From an uncultured Flavobacteriaceae bacterium (GTDB lineage: Bacteria > Bacteroidota > Bacteroidia > Flavobacteriales > Flavobacteriaceae), in contig CANLWG010000010.1 of assembly GCA_947494715.1 (NCBI GenBank), positions 151,175 through 215,174 on the forward strand: a stretch of DNA of 64,000 bases, written 5' to 3'. The translations under genes were made by a program, and so were the position numbers. Positions 35,317-45,383 of this stretch are shown here, in pieces. The notes beneath the pieces were generated by a model. The model ran no database searches and was not told where the DNA came from. It worked only from the letters and a program-made list of their open reading frames with translations. The stretch's first letter is position 1. Each line of letters begins with the position of its first letter.

Positions 35317-36397
35317 ATGTCCAAACGGAACGAACATCAAACGCTAATAGAAAATATCATCTTGATATTGCTTTTTGTTGCCGGAGCCAATTTTTTCATT
35401 TTCTTGAAAATGACAGGTATTGAAAACCCAGCCATAGTAATTAATTCAAGGATAAGCGAGCCTTCTTCGATATTGCATTTACGGATAAGTATCGGAGGCG
35501 CTGTAATAGGGATGCTTATTCTATGGTATGAGTCCTACATACACCCCAAAGTGACCAAACGTTTTTCATCATTGCTTTTTAGAAGATTGGTCTGGCAAGT
35601 GGGTGTGGCCTTCATTATTCTGATTCCCATATTTGTGCTGAATATTTTTTTTGGAATCGTCGAAAACGACTATTCCTTGGAAATGGCCATCAAGGAATCC
35701 ATAGGATTTATAGCTACTGGACTCTTTTTGTCCTTTTTTGTTTATTACTATTTTTTAAGTATCCTGGTGAGTTTTTTGCGCCGTTTGCACAAGAGTTTTG
35801 GGCAGCATGTTTTTTACAATTATCTTATAGGAAGGTATACGGAGCCTCTGGAAGAAAATCGAACTTTCTTTTTTTTAGATTTAAATGATTCAACCCGCAT
35901 CGCCGAGGAACCGGGACATGTAAAATATAGCCGGTTCCTGAATCGCTGTTTTGATGACATTATCAATGCGGTAAAGGAATACGAGTATGATATTTATCAA
36001 TTCGTTGGCGATGAAGTAGTGCTTACCTGGCCTGCTTCACAGAACGACAAGGGGCAGGCTGTGCACATGTATTTGGCTATAAAAAATCAGTTCCGACTTT
36101 TTGATAGTCTATATCGAACAAAGTTGGCGTCCGACCCTTTTTTAAGGCAGCCATTAGTACGGGCAAGGTTACGGCAACCCTGGTTGGAGGCAAGACAAAA
36201 AACATAGCCTATCACGGGGATGTACTTAATACGACCGCCAGACTTTTAGGCCTTTGTAAAAATATAGAAGAGATATTCTTTTTACCCAATTTTATTTAAA
36301 ATCCTTAGCACACCCTTTTTTTGAACATAAGCTTATCGCTACCTTAAAATTAAGGGGCAAGTCCAATGAAAGTAAGGTATATGCTATAAAGAACTAA
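35317..36397 (+). pseudogene. Membrane class III adenylate/guanylate cyclase-like gene, two frameshifts
   Basis: Frame 1 runs from ATG 35317 to TGA/TAG-type stop at 36207: four or five N-terminal helices (to residue about 165), then the cyclase domain (FFFLDLNDSTRIAEE, FVGDEVVLTWP). From about 36121 the cyclase sequence continues in another frame (GKVTATLVGGKT, AYHGDVLNTTARL) and from about 36296 in a third frame (SLAHPFFEHKLIATLKLRG) to TAA 36395-36397. Restoring one base at each point (AAGTTGGC to AAGTTTGGC; ATTTAAAA to ATTTTAAAA) gives 1083 bases, exactly 360 codons plus stop. Either a recent pseudogene or sequencing errors in T-runs. Confidence 0.85.
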
Positions 36398-36459
36398 AAC
36401 AAAACTGAAATCCGGATGGATAAAAGAAATCATATCAAAACGAAACCTAAAGGATTCCT

Positions 36460-37770
36460 TTAATCTATCAAACCAAAAAAACGCGGTAACCAAAGGGAGA
36501 TTTCACCAAAATAAGTGATGACCAATAAAATCAAGACCATAGCGCCCAATAAAGGTAACAAGGGGCGTATAACCTTGGTAACCGGAACTTTGGCCACACC
36601 ACTTCCCACAAAAAGTAAGGTTCCCACAGGTGGGGTACATACCCCGATACAAAGGTTAAGCACAATGACCATTCCAAATTGTACGGGATGCATCCCCAAG
36701 GCCATCGCCACGGGCAGAAAAATTGGTGTAAAAATAAGAACGGCAGGAGTCATGTCCATAAAAGTACCCACGATCAGCAAAGTAATATTGATCAATAAAA
36801 GAACCAAAAAGGGGTTGTTTACGGATTCTACCAAAAGTGATGTCAACATTTGGGGTATACCCTCAAAAGAAAAAAGCCATGACATGGCCATTGAAGTGGC
36901 AATCAAGAACATGACTATGGCGGTGGTTTTAGCACTTTGCAACAAAGTGGGCCTAAAATCCGTAAATTTCAATTCGCGGTTCAAAAACCCCAACAGGACT
37001 GCGTAAACCACGGCAATGGCGGCGGCCTCGGTAGCCGTAAATATTCCGGCAACGATTCCGCCCACGACAATAACCAAAAGGGTAAGGCTTAAAAATGCAT
37101 TCTTGAAATCAATAAAAAGTTGTTTAAAACCAACGCGTGGGGCTCTAGGCAAATTCTTTCTTTTGGCATAAAGGAACACCATAAACATAAGTGCCAGTCC
37201 TACCAAGATACCTGGAGCATAACCGGCAATGAACAAGGCTGCAACGGAGGCGGTACCCCCACTTGCCAGAGCATAGACGATAAGTACGTTACTCGGGGGA
37301 ATCAATAGACCTGTGGTCGAAGAGCTAATATTTACCGAAGCGCTAAATTCCCTTGGGTAGCCTTCCTTTTCCATCTTATCGGTCAACGTACTACCTATAG
37401 CAGATGCCGCCGCTATGGCCGATCCCGAAATTGCACCGAACAGCATGGCCGCTATGATATTTACATAAGCCAAACCTCCTGGGAGACTTCCAATAAGCGA
37501 TTTGGCAAAATCTATCAATCGTTTTGCAATCCCACCACGGTTCATAAGCTCCCCCGCCAAAATAAAAAACGGAATGGCCAATAGTGCAAAATTATCTATT
37601 CCCGTAGTCATTCGTTGAGCGGCGGTGGTAGTTGCAGGCATAAAAACAATGTTCAAAAGCAAAGTAAGCGTAGTAGAAATGCCAATGGAATAGGCAACGG
37701 GAACCCCATAGGCCAATAGGCCGATAAAACTTACGAACAAGACTAGGATGCTTATGGTTTCAATGCTCAT
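36460..37770 (-). CDS. TRAP transporter large permease (DctM/SiaM-type)
   Basis: 436 residues with about twelve helices: ILVLFVSFIGLLAYGVPVAYSIG at the N-terminus, IPFFILAGELMNRGGIAKRLIDFAKSLIG, GAISGSAIAAASAIGSTL, and PPVGTLLFVGSGVAKVP. It is the sodium-driven transport subunit of a tripartite periplasmic transporter that carries carboxylate substrates. It overlaps the small permease gene by 11 bases and is the last gene of the catabolic operon. Confidence 0.95.
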   Translation of the reverse strand: MSIETISILVLFVSFIGLLAYGVPVAYSIGISTTLTLLLNIVFMPATTTAAQRMTTGIDNFALLAIPFFILAGELMNRGGIAKRLIDFAKSLIGSLPGGLAYVNIIAAMLFGAISGSAIAAASAIGSTLTDKMEKEGYPREFSASVNISSSTTGLLIPPSNVLIVYALASGGTASVAALFIAGYAPGILVGLALMFMVFLYAKRKNLPRAPRVGFKQLFIDFKNAFLSLTLLVIVVGGIVAGIFTATEAAAIAVVYAVLLGFLNRELKFTDFRPTLLQSAKTTAIVMFLIATSMAMSWLFSFEGIPQMLTSLLVESVNNPFLVLLLINITLLIVGTFMDMTPAVLIFTPIFLPVAMALGMHPVQFGMVIVLNLCIGVCTPPVGTLLFVGSGVAKVPVTKVIRPLLPLLGAMVLILLVITYFGEISLWLPRFFGLID

Positions 37771-38251
37771 GGGCTTTTGGACTAAAGGTTATGGTTATAT
37801 GATACACGCAAAAGAAAATTATGATAAGTCCACTTACGGGTACAATGGTATATACAAATCCAAGCGGGACGTTCAAGGCGGGCGAGATCTGGCCTAATTT
37901 CAGGGTAGTATACACCAAATTTCCACCTCCAATGACCATGACCACCAAAGCAAAAAGGGCCATAAACCATTGTATCTTCTTTTGTCGCTTCCTTCTTTTT
38001 TCAGGAGAAAGTTTGGAAACCAGAAAATCCATGGAAAGATGTCCTTCCTTCATCCCATTAATGTAAGTAGCTCCCAAAAGAGTGAGCCAAATAAGTGCAA
38101 AACGTGCAAATTCCTCTGTGAACGAGCTGGATTGTCCTATTATATATCTGGACACCACCTGCCATACCACATCAATAACTAGAAGACCGAAAATGAGTAC
38201 CAAAAAGGCTTCGATAATCTTATTTAAAGTCCGGTACAAACGCTTTATCAT
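37760..38251 (-). CDS. TRAP transporter small permease (DctQ-type)
   Basis: 163 residues with four helices: FLVLIFGLLVIDVVWQVVSRYI, the conserved SSFTEEFARFALIWLTLLGATY (acidic pair in the second helix), IQWFMALFALVVMVIGGGNLVY and IVPVSGLIIIFFCVYHI. It scaffolds the large permease. Its ATG overlaps the stop of the binding-protein gene by four bases (ATGA), so the P-Q-M set is translationally coupled. Confidence 0.93.
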   Translation of the reverse strand: MIKRLYRTLNKIIEAFLVLIFGLLVIDVVWQVVSRYIIGQSSSFTEEFARFALIWLTLLGATYINGMKEGHLSMDFLVSKLSPEKRRKRQKKIQWFMALFALVVMVIGGGNLVYTTLKLGQISPALNVPLGFVYTIVPVSGLIIIFFCVYHITITFSPKAHEH

Positions 38252-39240
38252 TGCGATTTAATTTTCTCGATATACTCCTTCATTTTTGGATCTTCCATTA
38301 ATCGCTCCATAACGGGGCTTGACTTTGAGGCAAAAGATTCCTTTTCCGGATAGTTGAACTCCACTTTGGCTTTTTTGAGCACTTCCATATTTTCCTTTAC
38401 TGTTTCCCGCCAATACTGTTTCTGTTTTTCAACACTTTCCGAAGCCGCCGAATGCAACCATTCCTTTTCTTGATCGGACAAGGTATCCCAGAACTTGGTC
38501 CCTATCACCACTACATCGGGGACCATACTATGCTGGTCAAAGGAATAATATTTACACACCTCATAATGATTGGAGGTTACGAAGGAGGGAATATTGTTCT
38601 CCGCCCCATCCACAACATTCTGTTGCAAAGCAGTATATAGTTCTCCATAAGCCATAGGCGTTGCAGAAGCGCCCAAGGTATTGACCATATCAACGGACAT
38701 CTGATCGTTCATGACCCTTATTTTTAAGCCTTTCAAATCATCCGGGGTCTGAATTGGTTTTCCCTTGGTATAAAAACTTCGACTGCCCGCATCGTAAAAG
38801 CAAAGACCTCGTAAAAGATATTCCGTTCCACCCGCCAATAACTTCTGTCCTACCTCTCCCTCCAGAACACTAAAGAGATGTTCACTGTCCCTAAAAAGAT
38901 AAGGCACTCCCATTACTTTGTATTCAGGAGCAAAATTGGACATCGATGCGGCACTTACCTTGGTCATGGCAATACTGCCTATCTGCAACAGTTCCAATAC
39001 TTCGCGTTCCGTTCCCAGTTGACCGTCGGGAAAAATCTTTATTTGAAGCTTGCCATCGGATTTCTCGTTAACGAACTTCTGCATATCCAAAATACCTTTA
39101 TGTACGGGATGCGTAATGGGCAACGAATGGGCAAAATAGAGCACTTTTTGGTCTCTAATCTCTGAGCAGGAAACCTGAAAAAGGGCGAATACGGCAATGG
39201 ATGGGAGGGTCAAAAAAATGAAACGGTATCTATTGCGCAT
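38248..39240 (-). CDS. TRAP transporter substrate-binding protein (DctP-type)
   Basis: 330 residues. The N-terminus ends FQVSCSE, a probable lipidation Cys, so the receptor may be membrane-tethered rather than freely soluble as in most TRAP systems. The DctP fold shows FAHSLPITHPVHKGI, the conserved ligand-carboxylate-binding Arg in LKIRVMNDQMSVDMVNTLGASATPMAYGELYTALQQNVVDGAENNI. That Arg usually pairs with a carboxylate, so an acidic substrate such as a uronate, aldonate or keto-acid is likely. Confidence 0.92.
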   Translation of the reverse strand: MRNRYRFIFLTLPSIAVFALFQVSCSEIRDQKVLYFAHSLPITHPVHKGILDMQKFVNEKSDGKLQIKIFPDGQLGTEREVLELLQIGSIAMTKVSAASMSNFAPEYKVMGVPYLFRDSEHLFSVLEGEVGQKLLAGGTEYLLRGLCFYDAGSRSFYTKGKPIQTPDDLKGLKIRVMNDQMSVDMVNTLGASATPMAYGELYTALQQNVVDGAENNIPSFVTSNHYEVCKYYSFDQHSMVPDVVVIGTKFWDTLSDQEKEWLHSAASESVEKQKQYWRETVKENMEVLKKAKVEFNYPEKESFASKSSPVMERLMEDPKMKEYIEKIKSQ

Positions 39241-39320
39241 ATTTTAAGTAATGAAGTCCAATGGTACGGGGGATCCACTTTACCGCTTATAAATATAGGA
39301 AAGAAAGTGGTTCTTGCAAT

Positions 39321-40712
39321 TTATTTTTGCTGTGCCATTTTTAAAGCCTCAATTGTTGTATGATATTTTGAAATCATATTGGGAACTTCCCATTCCGGAA
39401 GTTTTCCAGCTTCTAAATACTTTAAATAGTTTTGGGTTACCTGACCAAAATGGGCTTCATGGCCAATTTTGAATTCATCGGGAATGGTAATACGATATGT
39501 ATCATCTGAAAGCTTTTCCATAGCTGTACCTGGAAACTCGGTGTTTATTTTGGTATCGACCGCATCCGTTAGGTTAGCTTCAAAACCCTCTTCTTGCTTT
39601 GGCCGAATGTACAGTATAGGTTTATAATTCTCCTCAGGGCCTTGTTTAATGATCAAATCACTTTTGGTACCTCTCATGATGCTATAATGGGTATCGCCAG
39701 TTCCCTCAGGAGCCTGATAATTCCAAATAACGGAAACCTTGGCAAGCTTTCCTTTTATTCTGTAGCGCATTTCCCCATTGCAATATACATGTAGCTTTTC
39801 GCCCTTAATATCCTTTTGTAAATAATCCGGATAGGTATCCAGACCTGTAACTTTCTGAAATTCATCTTTTGTTAAAATAGTGGGCCAACGTTTGGCGCTA
39901 AGCATCTCGACATCAGTTGAATCGATAATTTGTCCGGGAAAGGCTTCCCATTGCACCAAATCCACCAAATGCGTGGTAACGTCTACTATGCCCTCGCCCT
40001 CTTCATTTACATCAAAAAACCATGGGGGACGTACCAAAGGTTGTCCTGAAACATATTTAAAAAAATGATGGACGCTTTCCTTGCTAATGGCCGGTTCCTT
40101 CAGGGAACCATCTACCAATTCACCAAATACGGAAGGCATTGTGGAAAAAAGTTTCTGCATGACCGTTGTTGATTCAAAACGCTCGGTCATGATATCATAG
40201 ATAAGCACATTCTTTTCCTTGGCGATTTGAAAAGCCTCTTTCAATTTTTTAAATCCCTCGGAATCAATTACCAGGGGCTTATCCGCATACACGTTGAGAC
40301 CCGCCTTGACCGCATCTAGTATGTAATCGATTTTTTTTGAATTTTTTCCGGCAACGATCATCACATTTCCCGGTTTTTCGGTAAGCATCTTTTCCAAATA
40401 ATCAGAGCCGAGGTAATTCTTAGTACTCCAATCCGTTGGTGATTCGTCCCTGCTATTATATGCCTCGATTTTGGCTAAAAAGTCCTGTGCCTCTGGCCCT
40501 TGAGGAGCAAAAAGATAAATAGTGGAATCAACCTGGGGATACATGGTCTTATGTACCAAGGCCGCATGAAAATGGCCCGGATCCAAAGTCATCAATTTCA
40601 CTTTTTCCACTGATTCTTCCCCATCCATTTTTTCATTAGTTTTTTTTTCTGCACAGGCAAGGCAGAGTATCAATAAAAACAAGGCATTAAGTTTCATTCT
40701 TTTTGGTTTCAT
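39321..40712 (-). CDS. Putative oxidoreductase, Gfo/Idh/MocA-related lipoprotein
   Basis: 463 residues (start 40712; ATG 40697 is an alternative). The signal peptide ends LCLACAEKK with a lipobox Cys. The N-terminal region has LDPGHFHAALVHK, then a Rossmann-type alpha/beta domain with VMIVAGKNSKKIDYILDAVKAGLNVYADKPLVID, where ADKP matches the EKP motif of Gfo/Idh/MocA enzymes. The C-terminal part is beta-sheet rich. Lipid-anchored, hence periplasmic. Sugar-type substrates and tightly bound NAD(P) are known for exported members of this superfamily. Confidence 0.82.
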   Translation of the reverse strand: MKPKRMKLNALFLLILCLACAEKKTNEKMDGEESVEKVKLMTLDPGHFHAALVHKTMYPQVDSTIYLFAPQGPEAQDFLAKIEAYNSRDESPTDWSTKNYLGSDYLEKMLTEKPGNVMIVAGKNSKKIDYILDAVKAGLNVYADKPLVIDSEGFKKLKEAFQIAKEKNVLIYDIMTERFESTTVMQKLFSTMPSVFGELVDGSLKEPAISKESVHHFFKYVSGQPLVRPPWFFDVNEEGEGIVDVTTHLVDLVQWEAFPGQIIDSTDVEMLSAKRWPTILTKDEFQKVTGLDTYPDYLQKDIKGEKLHVYCNGEMRYRIKGKLAKVSVIWNYQAPEGTGDTHYSIMRGTKSDLIIKQGPEENYKPILYIRPKQEEGFEANLTDAVDTKINTEFPGTAMEKLSDDTYRITIPDEFKIGHEAHFGQVTQNYLKYLEAGKLPEWEVPNMISKYHTTIEALKMAQQK

Positions 40713-40818
40713 TGCTTGTGAAGGGGAAGATATGATTTTTAGATTAAAAATATCTTACCGAAACTAGTCATTTCTGCTTTAAATCTTTGAAGGAATATGA
40801 ATTGGGATACTTACGGTT

Positions 40819-42195
40819 TTAAACCTTTACGTAGTCCGTTCCATAAGGCTTGCGTTGTTCGCGTGCTAACATGGCATTGGCCTCGTCATCATTAACGAAA
40901 GTTTCCGTTTCATTGTCCCATTCCAATTTTCTATCGAATTGCATGGCGATGTCGCTAATCAAACAAATAGCACAGGCCTTATGCCCTTTTTCAATAGGTG
41001 AAATGGGTTGCTTTCGTGTTTTGATACACTCTAGCCAGTTGCCGTGCTGATCTTCGATTTTTTCAAGATGTATTTCGTTCTCGCCTATAACGGATTCCAA
41101 TATTTTGGGATCGGAGGCATTCAGGGCCTTTGCGCTTTTTTCCTTATCCACGGGATCGGATGCAGACGCTTGATAGGCTCCCCGGGAGACGAAAATCCAT
41201 CCATCTGTACCTTCATATCGAATTCCGTTGGTATAACCTCCACTCGTATAGACCGTCATGCCATTATCATATTCATGTTTCACAAAGAAATCGCCATGTA
41301 CGTTCCATAGGCCCGACTTTGGAAATTCCGCCAAAGCCTCTACTGAAATGGGGCCTGTTAACTCTGTATTCATTCCCCAAGCCGCTGAATCATAATGGTG
41401 TTGGCCCCATCCGGTTATCATACCAGCTCCATAACTTCGTAACCTTAACCAACCCGGTCTACTGTACCCTTCCGGTGGATGGACCCCGATTTCGGTATAA
41501 GGTACTTTAGGTGTAGAACCTAACCACATGTCAAAGTCCAAATTAGAAGGTACAGGCATCTCCGGGGCTTCTGGACCTGAAGGGTCTCCGGGAAGTCCAA
41601 TTTTTACGGTATGTATCTTTCCTATTCTTCCGTTTCTGACCAGTTCCGCTGCAACCCTAAACTGGGGCATAGCCCGTTGTTGTGTACCTACCTGAAGAAT
41701 TACACCTGTTTTCTTAATAACATCCCGCAACTGTTGGCCCTCCTTTAGGGTCAAGGATGTTGGTTTTTGCAAATAGATATCTTTTCCGGCCAAAGCTGCT
41801 TCCATGGCGGGCTGCGAATGCCAATGGTCCGGAGTACTTATTACCACGGCATCAATATCCTTGTTCATTAGCATTTCCCGATAGTCGCCATAAGTCTTGG
41901 TATCCATGTACTTATCCTTACCTGTCTTTTCCTTATAAAAGCCATCGACCAAAACTTTGGCATCGGCGGTCCTTTTTGAATCCACGTCACAAACGGCAAC
42001 AAACCGTGCCTCATCAAAACGTATGGTATCATGAATATCATGAGAGCGAGCGATGCGCCCACAACCGATTTGACCAATATTGATTTTATTGCTTGGGGCC
42101 TCCTTGCCTAAAACGTGTGCGGGTACTATACTGGGGAAACCTACCATCGCAGCCGTTCCCATTGCTGTTTTTTCCATAAAATTTCTTCGCTTCAC
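40819..42195 (-). CDS. Gfo/Idh/MocA-family oxidoreductase with Tat signal
   Basis: 458 residues from GTG 42195, supported by the N-terminal KRRNFMEKTAMGTAAMVGF, a Tat-type twin-arginine signal. Rossmann domain: INIGQIGCGRIARSHD, then VVISTPDHWHSQPAMEAALAGKDIYLQKP, where the catalytic Lys is kept. The C-terminal half has the sheet domain typical of glucose-fructose oxidoreductases. Tat export implies folding with cofactor in the cytoplasm, as in glucose-fructose oxidoreductase. It probably oxidises a sugar or sugar alcohol in the periplasm. It starts 18 bases after the DUF6807 gene. Confidence 0.9.
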   Translation of the reverse strand: MKRRNFMEKTAMGTAAMVGFPSIVPAHVLGKEAPSNKINIGQIGCGRIARSHDIHDTIRFDEARFVAVCDVDSKRTADAKVLVDGFYKEKTGKDKYMDTKTYGDYREMLMNKDIDAVVISTPDHWHSQPAMEAALAGKDIYLQKPTSLTLKEGQQLRDVIKKTGVILQVGTQQRAMPQFRVAAELVRNGRIGKIHTVKIGLPGDPSGPEAPEMPVPSNLDFDMWLGSTPKVPYTEIGVHPPEGYSRPGWLRLRSYGAGMITGWGQHHYDSAAWGMNTELTGPISVEALAEFPKSGLWNVHGDFFVKHEYDNGMTVYTSGGYTNGIRYEGTDGWIFVSRGAYQASASDPVDKEKSAKALNASDPKILESVIGENEIHLEKIEDQHGNWLECIKTRKQPISPIEKGHKACAICLISDIAMQFDRKLEWDNETETFVNDDEANAMLAREQRKPYGTDYVKV

Positions 42196-42213
42196 AATGC
42201 TCTAGTTTTATTT

Positions 42214-43437
42214 TTAACTTTTATTCATTTGTACTTGTGGTGGATTTGCAAATGCCTGCCAATAGGCTTCTGCTTCTTTAGCTTTAAGCTCACCGTCAAA
42301 TATCACCATTCTATAATTTAACTCATATTTTTTATCGGGTTCAATTTTCCATTCTTCATGCCGAATAGGGCAAAATTCGAAGAACATATCGCCCCTACCG
42401 CCATTGGCATCAATAGGCCATATACGCATAGGTTCCGGATGCATTCGGTTTTTAGGATGACTCATGAACAGGATACCATTGGTTTCCTGTCCGTCCGAAG
42501 ATTCACCGCTAACAATGCACCAACGGGCATTGCTGCCATCGGCGGTCAACCGATCCTTACCCTCGGAGGTGAGTACGGAACAGTTATCCTTGTTCCATCT
42601 TTCATTAAACCGCAGACCAATACCGCCGCCATAACGATAGGCTTCAAAAAGTATTCCCGATTCCAAAGGCGATGTAAAGGTGGTCGTATAATCCAACATA
42701 TACCGATCAGGTCGATCTAAATTCCAAAGTTGCACTTTCAAATCCTCGTTTAGCGCAACCTGAGGTGCATCGGCCGTTTTTAAGTCAATGTGTTCTTGAG
42801 CTGCTGTAAAGGATGTATGGACGTTGCCAGAACGAGTTTCCTTAAACTCCTTGAAAAGTACGGTTCCCATACCCTCGCCGAGATTCCAAAAATCTACCCG
42901 TTCCCCATTAACCTGTGTATGGGTCCAAGGTCCCCATAGTCCATAATGATGATAATGGTCCGGAGGCTGAATACGCGTAAGTGTATCTCCTTTTGGAGTT
43001 CGTATTGGGTGTATGTAACCGGATTTTCTATAAAGGGAGTCAGTACCTTCAGGAGGATACATCATTTCATACCTGTATTGTACCAATGGATTATTTTCAA
43101 TGGACAACTGAAGGTTTCCATTATCCTTAGAGGTCGATAAATTTGGACCGCTAATGAATTTCTTTTCAACTTTTTCCAAGCTATAGGAAGCTTTGTTATC
43201 CGGATGATGAAGAAACCAGAGTTTTTGCCCTTCTTTATCCGATTGGTAAGAAACCGGTTCTCCATGATTGAAAATCATGTAGTTATCGTCATCTATACCT
43301 TTGAGATCGTCAAGTTCCAGAACTACTGGAATGGTATTCAAAATACCGTCGCCTTCCTTTACCTCAAATCGATAAATCTCTTTTTCCTGGCATGACCCTA
43401 AAGTGATGACTAGGCAAAAAAGAAAAATCTGTTTCAT
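42214..43437 (-). CDS. DUF6807 (PmoA-type) lipoprotein
   Basis: 407 residues from ATG 43437. The signal peptide ends TLGSC, a lipobox. The mature part contains YIHPIRTPKGDTLTRIQPPDHYHHYGLWGPWTHTQVNG, a His-rich signature of DUF6807 proteins often labelled PmoA despite no link to methane oxidation, and FEAYRYGGGIGLRFNERWN. These beta-sandwich proteins recur in sugar-oxidation clusters beside Gfo/Idh genes and ThuA. An activity on oxidised sugars is plausible but not proven. Confidence 0.85.
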   Translation of the reverse strand: MKQIFLFCLVITLGSCQEKEIYRFEVKEGDGILNTIPVVLELDDLKGIDDDNYMIFNHGEPVSYQSDKEGQKLWFLHHPDNKASYSLEKVEKKFISGPNLSTSKDNGNLQLSIENNPLVQYRYEMMYPPEGTDSLYRKSGYIHPIRTPKGDTLTRIQPPDHYHHYGLWGPWTHTQVNGERVDFWNLGEGMGTVLFKEFKETRSGNVHTSFTAAQEHIDLKTADAPQVALNEDLKVQLWNLDRPDRYMLDYTTTFTSPLESGILFEAYRYGGGIGLRFNERWNKDNCSVLTSEGKDRLTADGSNARWCIVSGESSDGQETNGILFMSHPKNRMHPEPMRIWPIDANGGRGDMFFEFCPIRHEEWKIEPDKKYELNYRMVIFDGELKAKEAEAYWQAFANPPQVQMNKS

Positions 43438-43501
43438 AGACAAAGGTTTAGGCGACGGAATTTAAGAAAAAACTAACAAACTCAAACTAACTCAACAAAT
43501 A

Positions 43502-45361
43502 TCATTCACCTGGTTCTGGTATGCTTGTAAGCGGCGGAATATTATTCTCGACCCCTGGATATCCCTCATTTTGATTTATCCTTCCCTGTGTATTTGCATT
43601 AATTGCTGCTGCAGGCACCGGCCATAAAACATGATAGGGACTCATCGTAAATTGAACACCAAAAATTGTCCTGAGGCCTGGAACGTTATAAAAATCCGTT
43701 ACATCCATAATACGATCAAACCAAAAATTGGATTGTGAAAAATTATCCAAGTTATAGGAAGTTCCCAAATATGAAGTTCTTCCAGTTCTTGCAAAAATAT
43801 AGGCAATACGGGTCAATTCCGTATTTCTGGGTTCTTCATAATAGAGTTCTCTTGCCCGTTCATCCAAAATCAAATCGATATTAACATCGCCCGCGTCTAT
43901 TTGGTCTGCCTCCGCCCTTTCACGAACTGTGTTGATATCCGCAGCCGCTAGGGCATTGTTGTTGTTCCAAAAATAGGCCTCCGCTCTTAAAAGGTAGGTT
44001 TCGGCCAAACGATAGATATACCAATCCCCGTGTCCTCCTGATGGTCTAGTGGCTGTAGGATCGTCCACAAACAATTTATATTGAGGAAAACCATACCAAT
44101 TACGTATGGTATCCGAACACAACGGCGTACCATCCGGTAGGTAAAGCTGTAGGTTTTGGCCATAAAATGAGTTGCCATCTTGCAACAATTGAGGTTCGTT
44201 ATAGACCAAATCCTCCATATCGATCCAATTCCCATTGTTCCGATTATGTCTCTGGTCATTGTTGGCATCCTCCCAAACATCTATGGTGCTATAACGCGTA
44301 CCGCGGTTTCTACCGATGCCCCGGCCCACTTCCAAAACCAATGGAATTTCCGCCAAGGGGTCGTCTGACATACCGTCCTGGCCATCCGGGGTATTGATAA
44401 ACCGCCACCATAGCGGAACGGCCTGCCGCATAATACTGGTACCGTTACCGAAAGCACCTCTGTCCCTAAACTCCAGTCGGTCTATGGCCACTAAAATCCC
44501 TTCTGTGTTTCCCGGTAGACTTTTGTTTTCAACTTGGTGTAAATCCCAGGTAACATCTTTGTCAGCATTGGATTCATCAACCCCAAACCTATTTCTCATT
44601 AAATCATAGTTGCCCCCATCGATGACTTGGGATGCCGATGCAATCGCCGCATCAAAATCACCTAATGCCAAGTTTACCTTGGTCAATAAATGCAAGACAG
44701 CCCCTCTAGAGACCTCCCCCCCTGCAGCGGTTTCGTTGACCATGGGCACCGCCATATTAAGATCTTCCTGAATTTTCCTTAGGACAACATCCCTTTCGGT
44801 GGATACAAAATCCAATCGAGGTCCCGATACCTCCTCCAAGACAAAGGGAATATCCCCAAATTGGTGGGTCAGGCGATAATAGCGATATGCCCTATGGAAC
44901 AAGGCCCTACCCAAGATATCGTTTCGCTGGGCTTCACTTTCGAATTCGGCATCGTCCAACCGGTTTATTACGGTATTGGCGAATTTAATGCCTTCATAAA
45001 ATTCCTCCCAAAACCATCCAATCTTGTTCGTGTTGGAATTGTTAAGGTCGGCATCCGGGAGAATCTGTGCATTCAAATCCTGTGCAGGACCTGCTTTATC
45101 CGTAGTACCTTCTATGGCCACCTCGGAAAAAATGTTTTCCGTAATCATTGGTGCCCCGTCTCCATAAAATTCCGCCCTGATACCCGTTAGAGCTTGGGAC
45201 AGCACGGTATTTAATCCTTCGGGAGTGTTCAAGGCATTCTCCGGCGTAAAGAATGATTTTGGTTCCTGTGTCAAGAATTCTTTGGTACAGGAAAGTGGGA
45301 TGCATGCCAAAACAAACAGTATCATTAGGCGGTATGCATACTTTTTACTTAAATATTTCAT
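43502..45361 (-). CDS. SusD/RagB-family outer-membrane nutrient-binding lipoprotein
   Basis: 619 residues with a lipoprotein signal (ending PLSCTKEFL). The SusD N-terminal tetratricopeptide-like helices follow (FFTPENALNTPEGLNTVLSQALTGI, ILGRALFHRAYRYYRLTHQFGDIPFV), then a long extended middle part, and RLAETYLLRAEAYFWNNNNALAAADINTVRERA near the C-terminus. It caps the SusC barrel and captures glycan at the surface. It starts 22 bases after the SusC stop. Confidence 0.95.
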   Translation of the reverse strand: MKYLSKKYAYRLMILFVLACIPLSCTKEFLTQEPKSFFTPENALNTPEGLNTVLSQALTGIRAEFYGDGAPMITENIFSEVAIEGTTDKAGPAQDLNAQILPDADLNNSNTNKIGWFWEEFYEGIKFANTVINRLDDAEFESEAQRNDILGRALFHRAYRYYRLTHQFGDIPFVLEEVSGPRLDFVSTERDVVLRKIQEDLNMAVPMVNETAAGGEVSRGAVLHLLTKVNLALGDFDAAIASASQVIDGGNYDLMRNRFGVDESNADKDVTWDLHQVENKSLPGNTEGILVAIDRLEFRDRGAFGNGTSIMRQAVPLWWRFINTPDGQDGMSDDPLAEIPLVLEVGRGIGRNRGTRYSTIDVWEDANNDQRHNRNNGNWIDMEDLVYNEPQLLQDGNSFYGQNLQLYLPDGTPLCSDTIRNWYGFPQYKLFVDDPTATRPSGGHGDWYIYRLAETYLLRAEAYFWNNNNALAAADINTVRERAEADQIDAGDVNIDLILDERARELYYEEPRNTELTRIAYIFARTGRTSYLGTSYNLDNFSQSNFWFDRIMDVTDFYNVPGLRTIFGVQFTMSPYHVLWPVPAAAINANTQGRINQNEGYPGVENNIPPLTSIPEPGE

Positions 45362-45383
45362 AGTTCTATCTATTTTCTTTTTA

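Noticed and set aside
36460..39240. Sialic acid TRAP (SiaPQM) identity
   Set aside because: No sialidase, lyase, kinase or epimerase genes nearby; the carboxylate-binding Arg alone does not identify the substrate.
41130..41510. 126-codon frame opposite the Tat Gfo/Idh gene
   Set aside because: No domain; the opposite strand encodes a complete conserved enzyme.
42214..43437. Methane oxygenase subunit PmoA
   Set aside because: The label given to this family is historical; the protein is a secreted beta-rich lipoprotein in a sugar-type locus, without the membrane helices of real PmoA.
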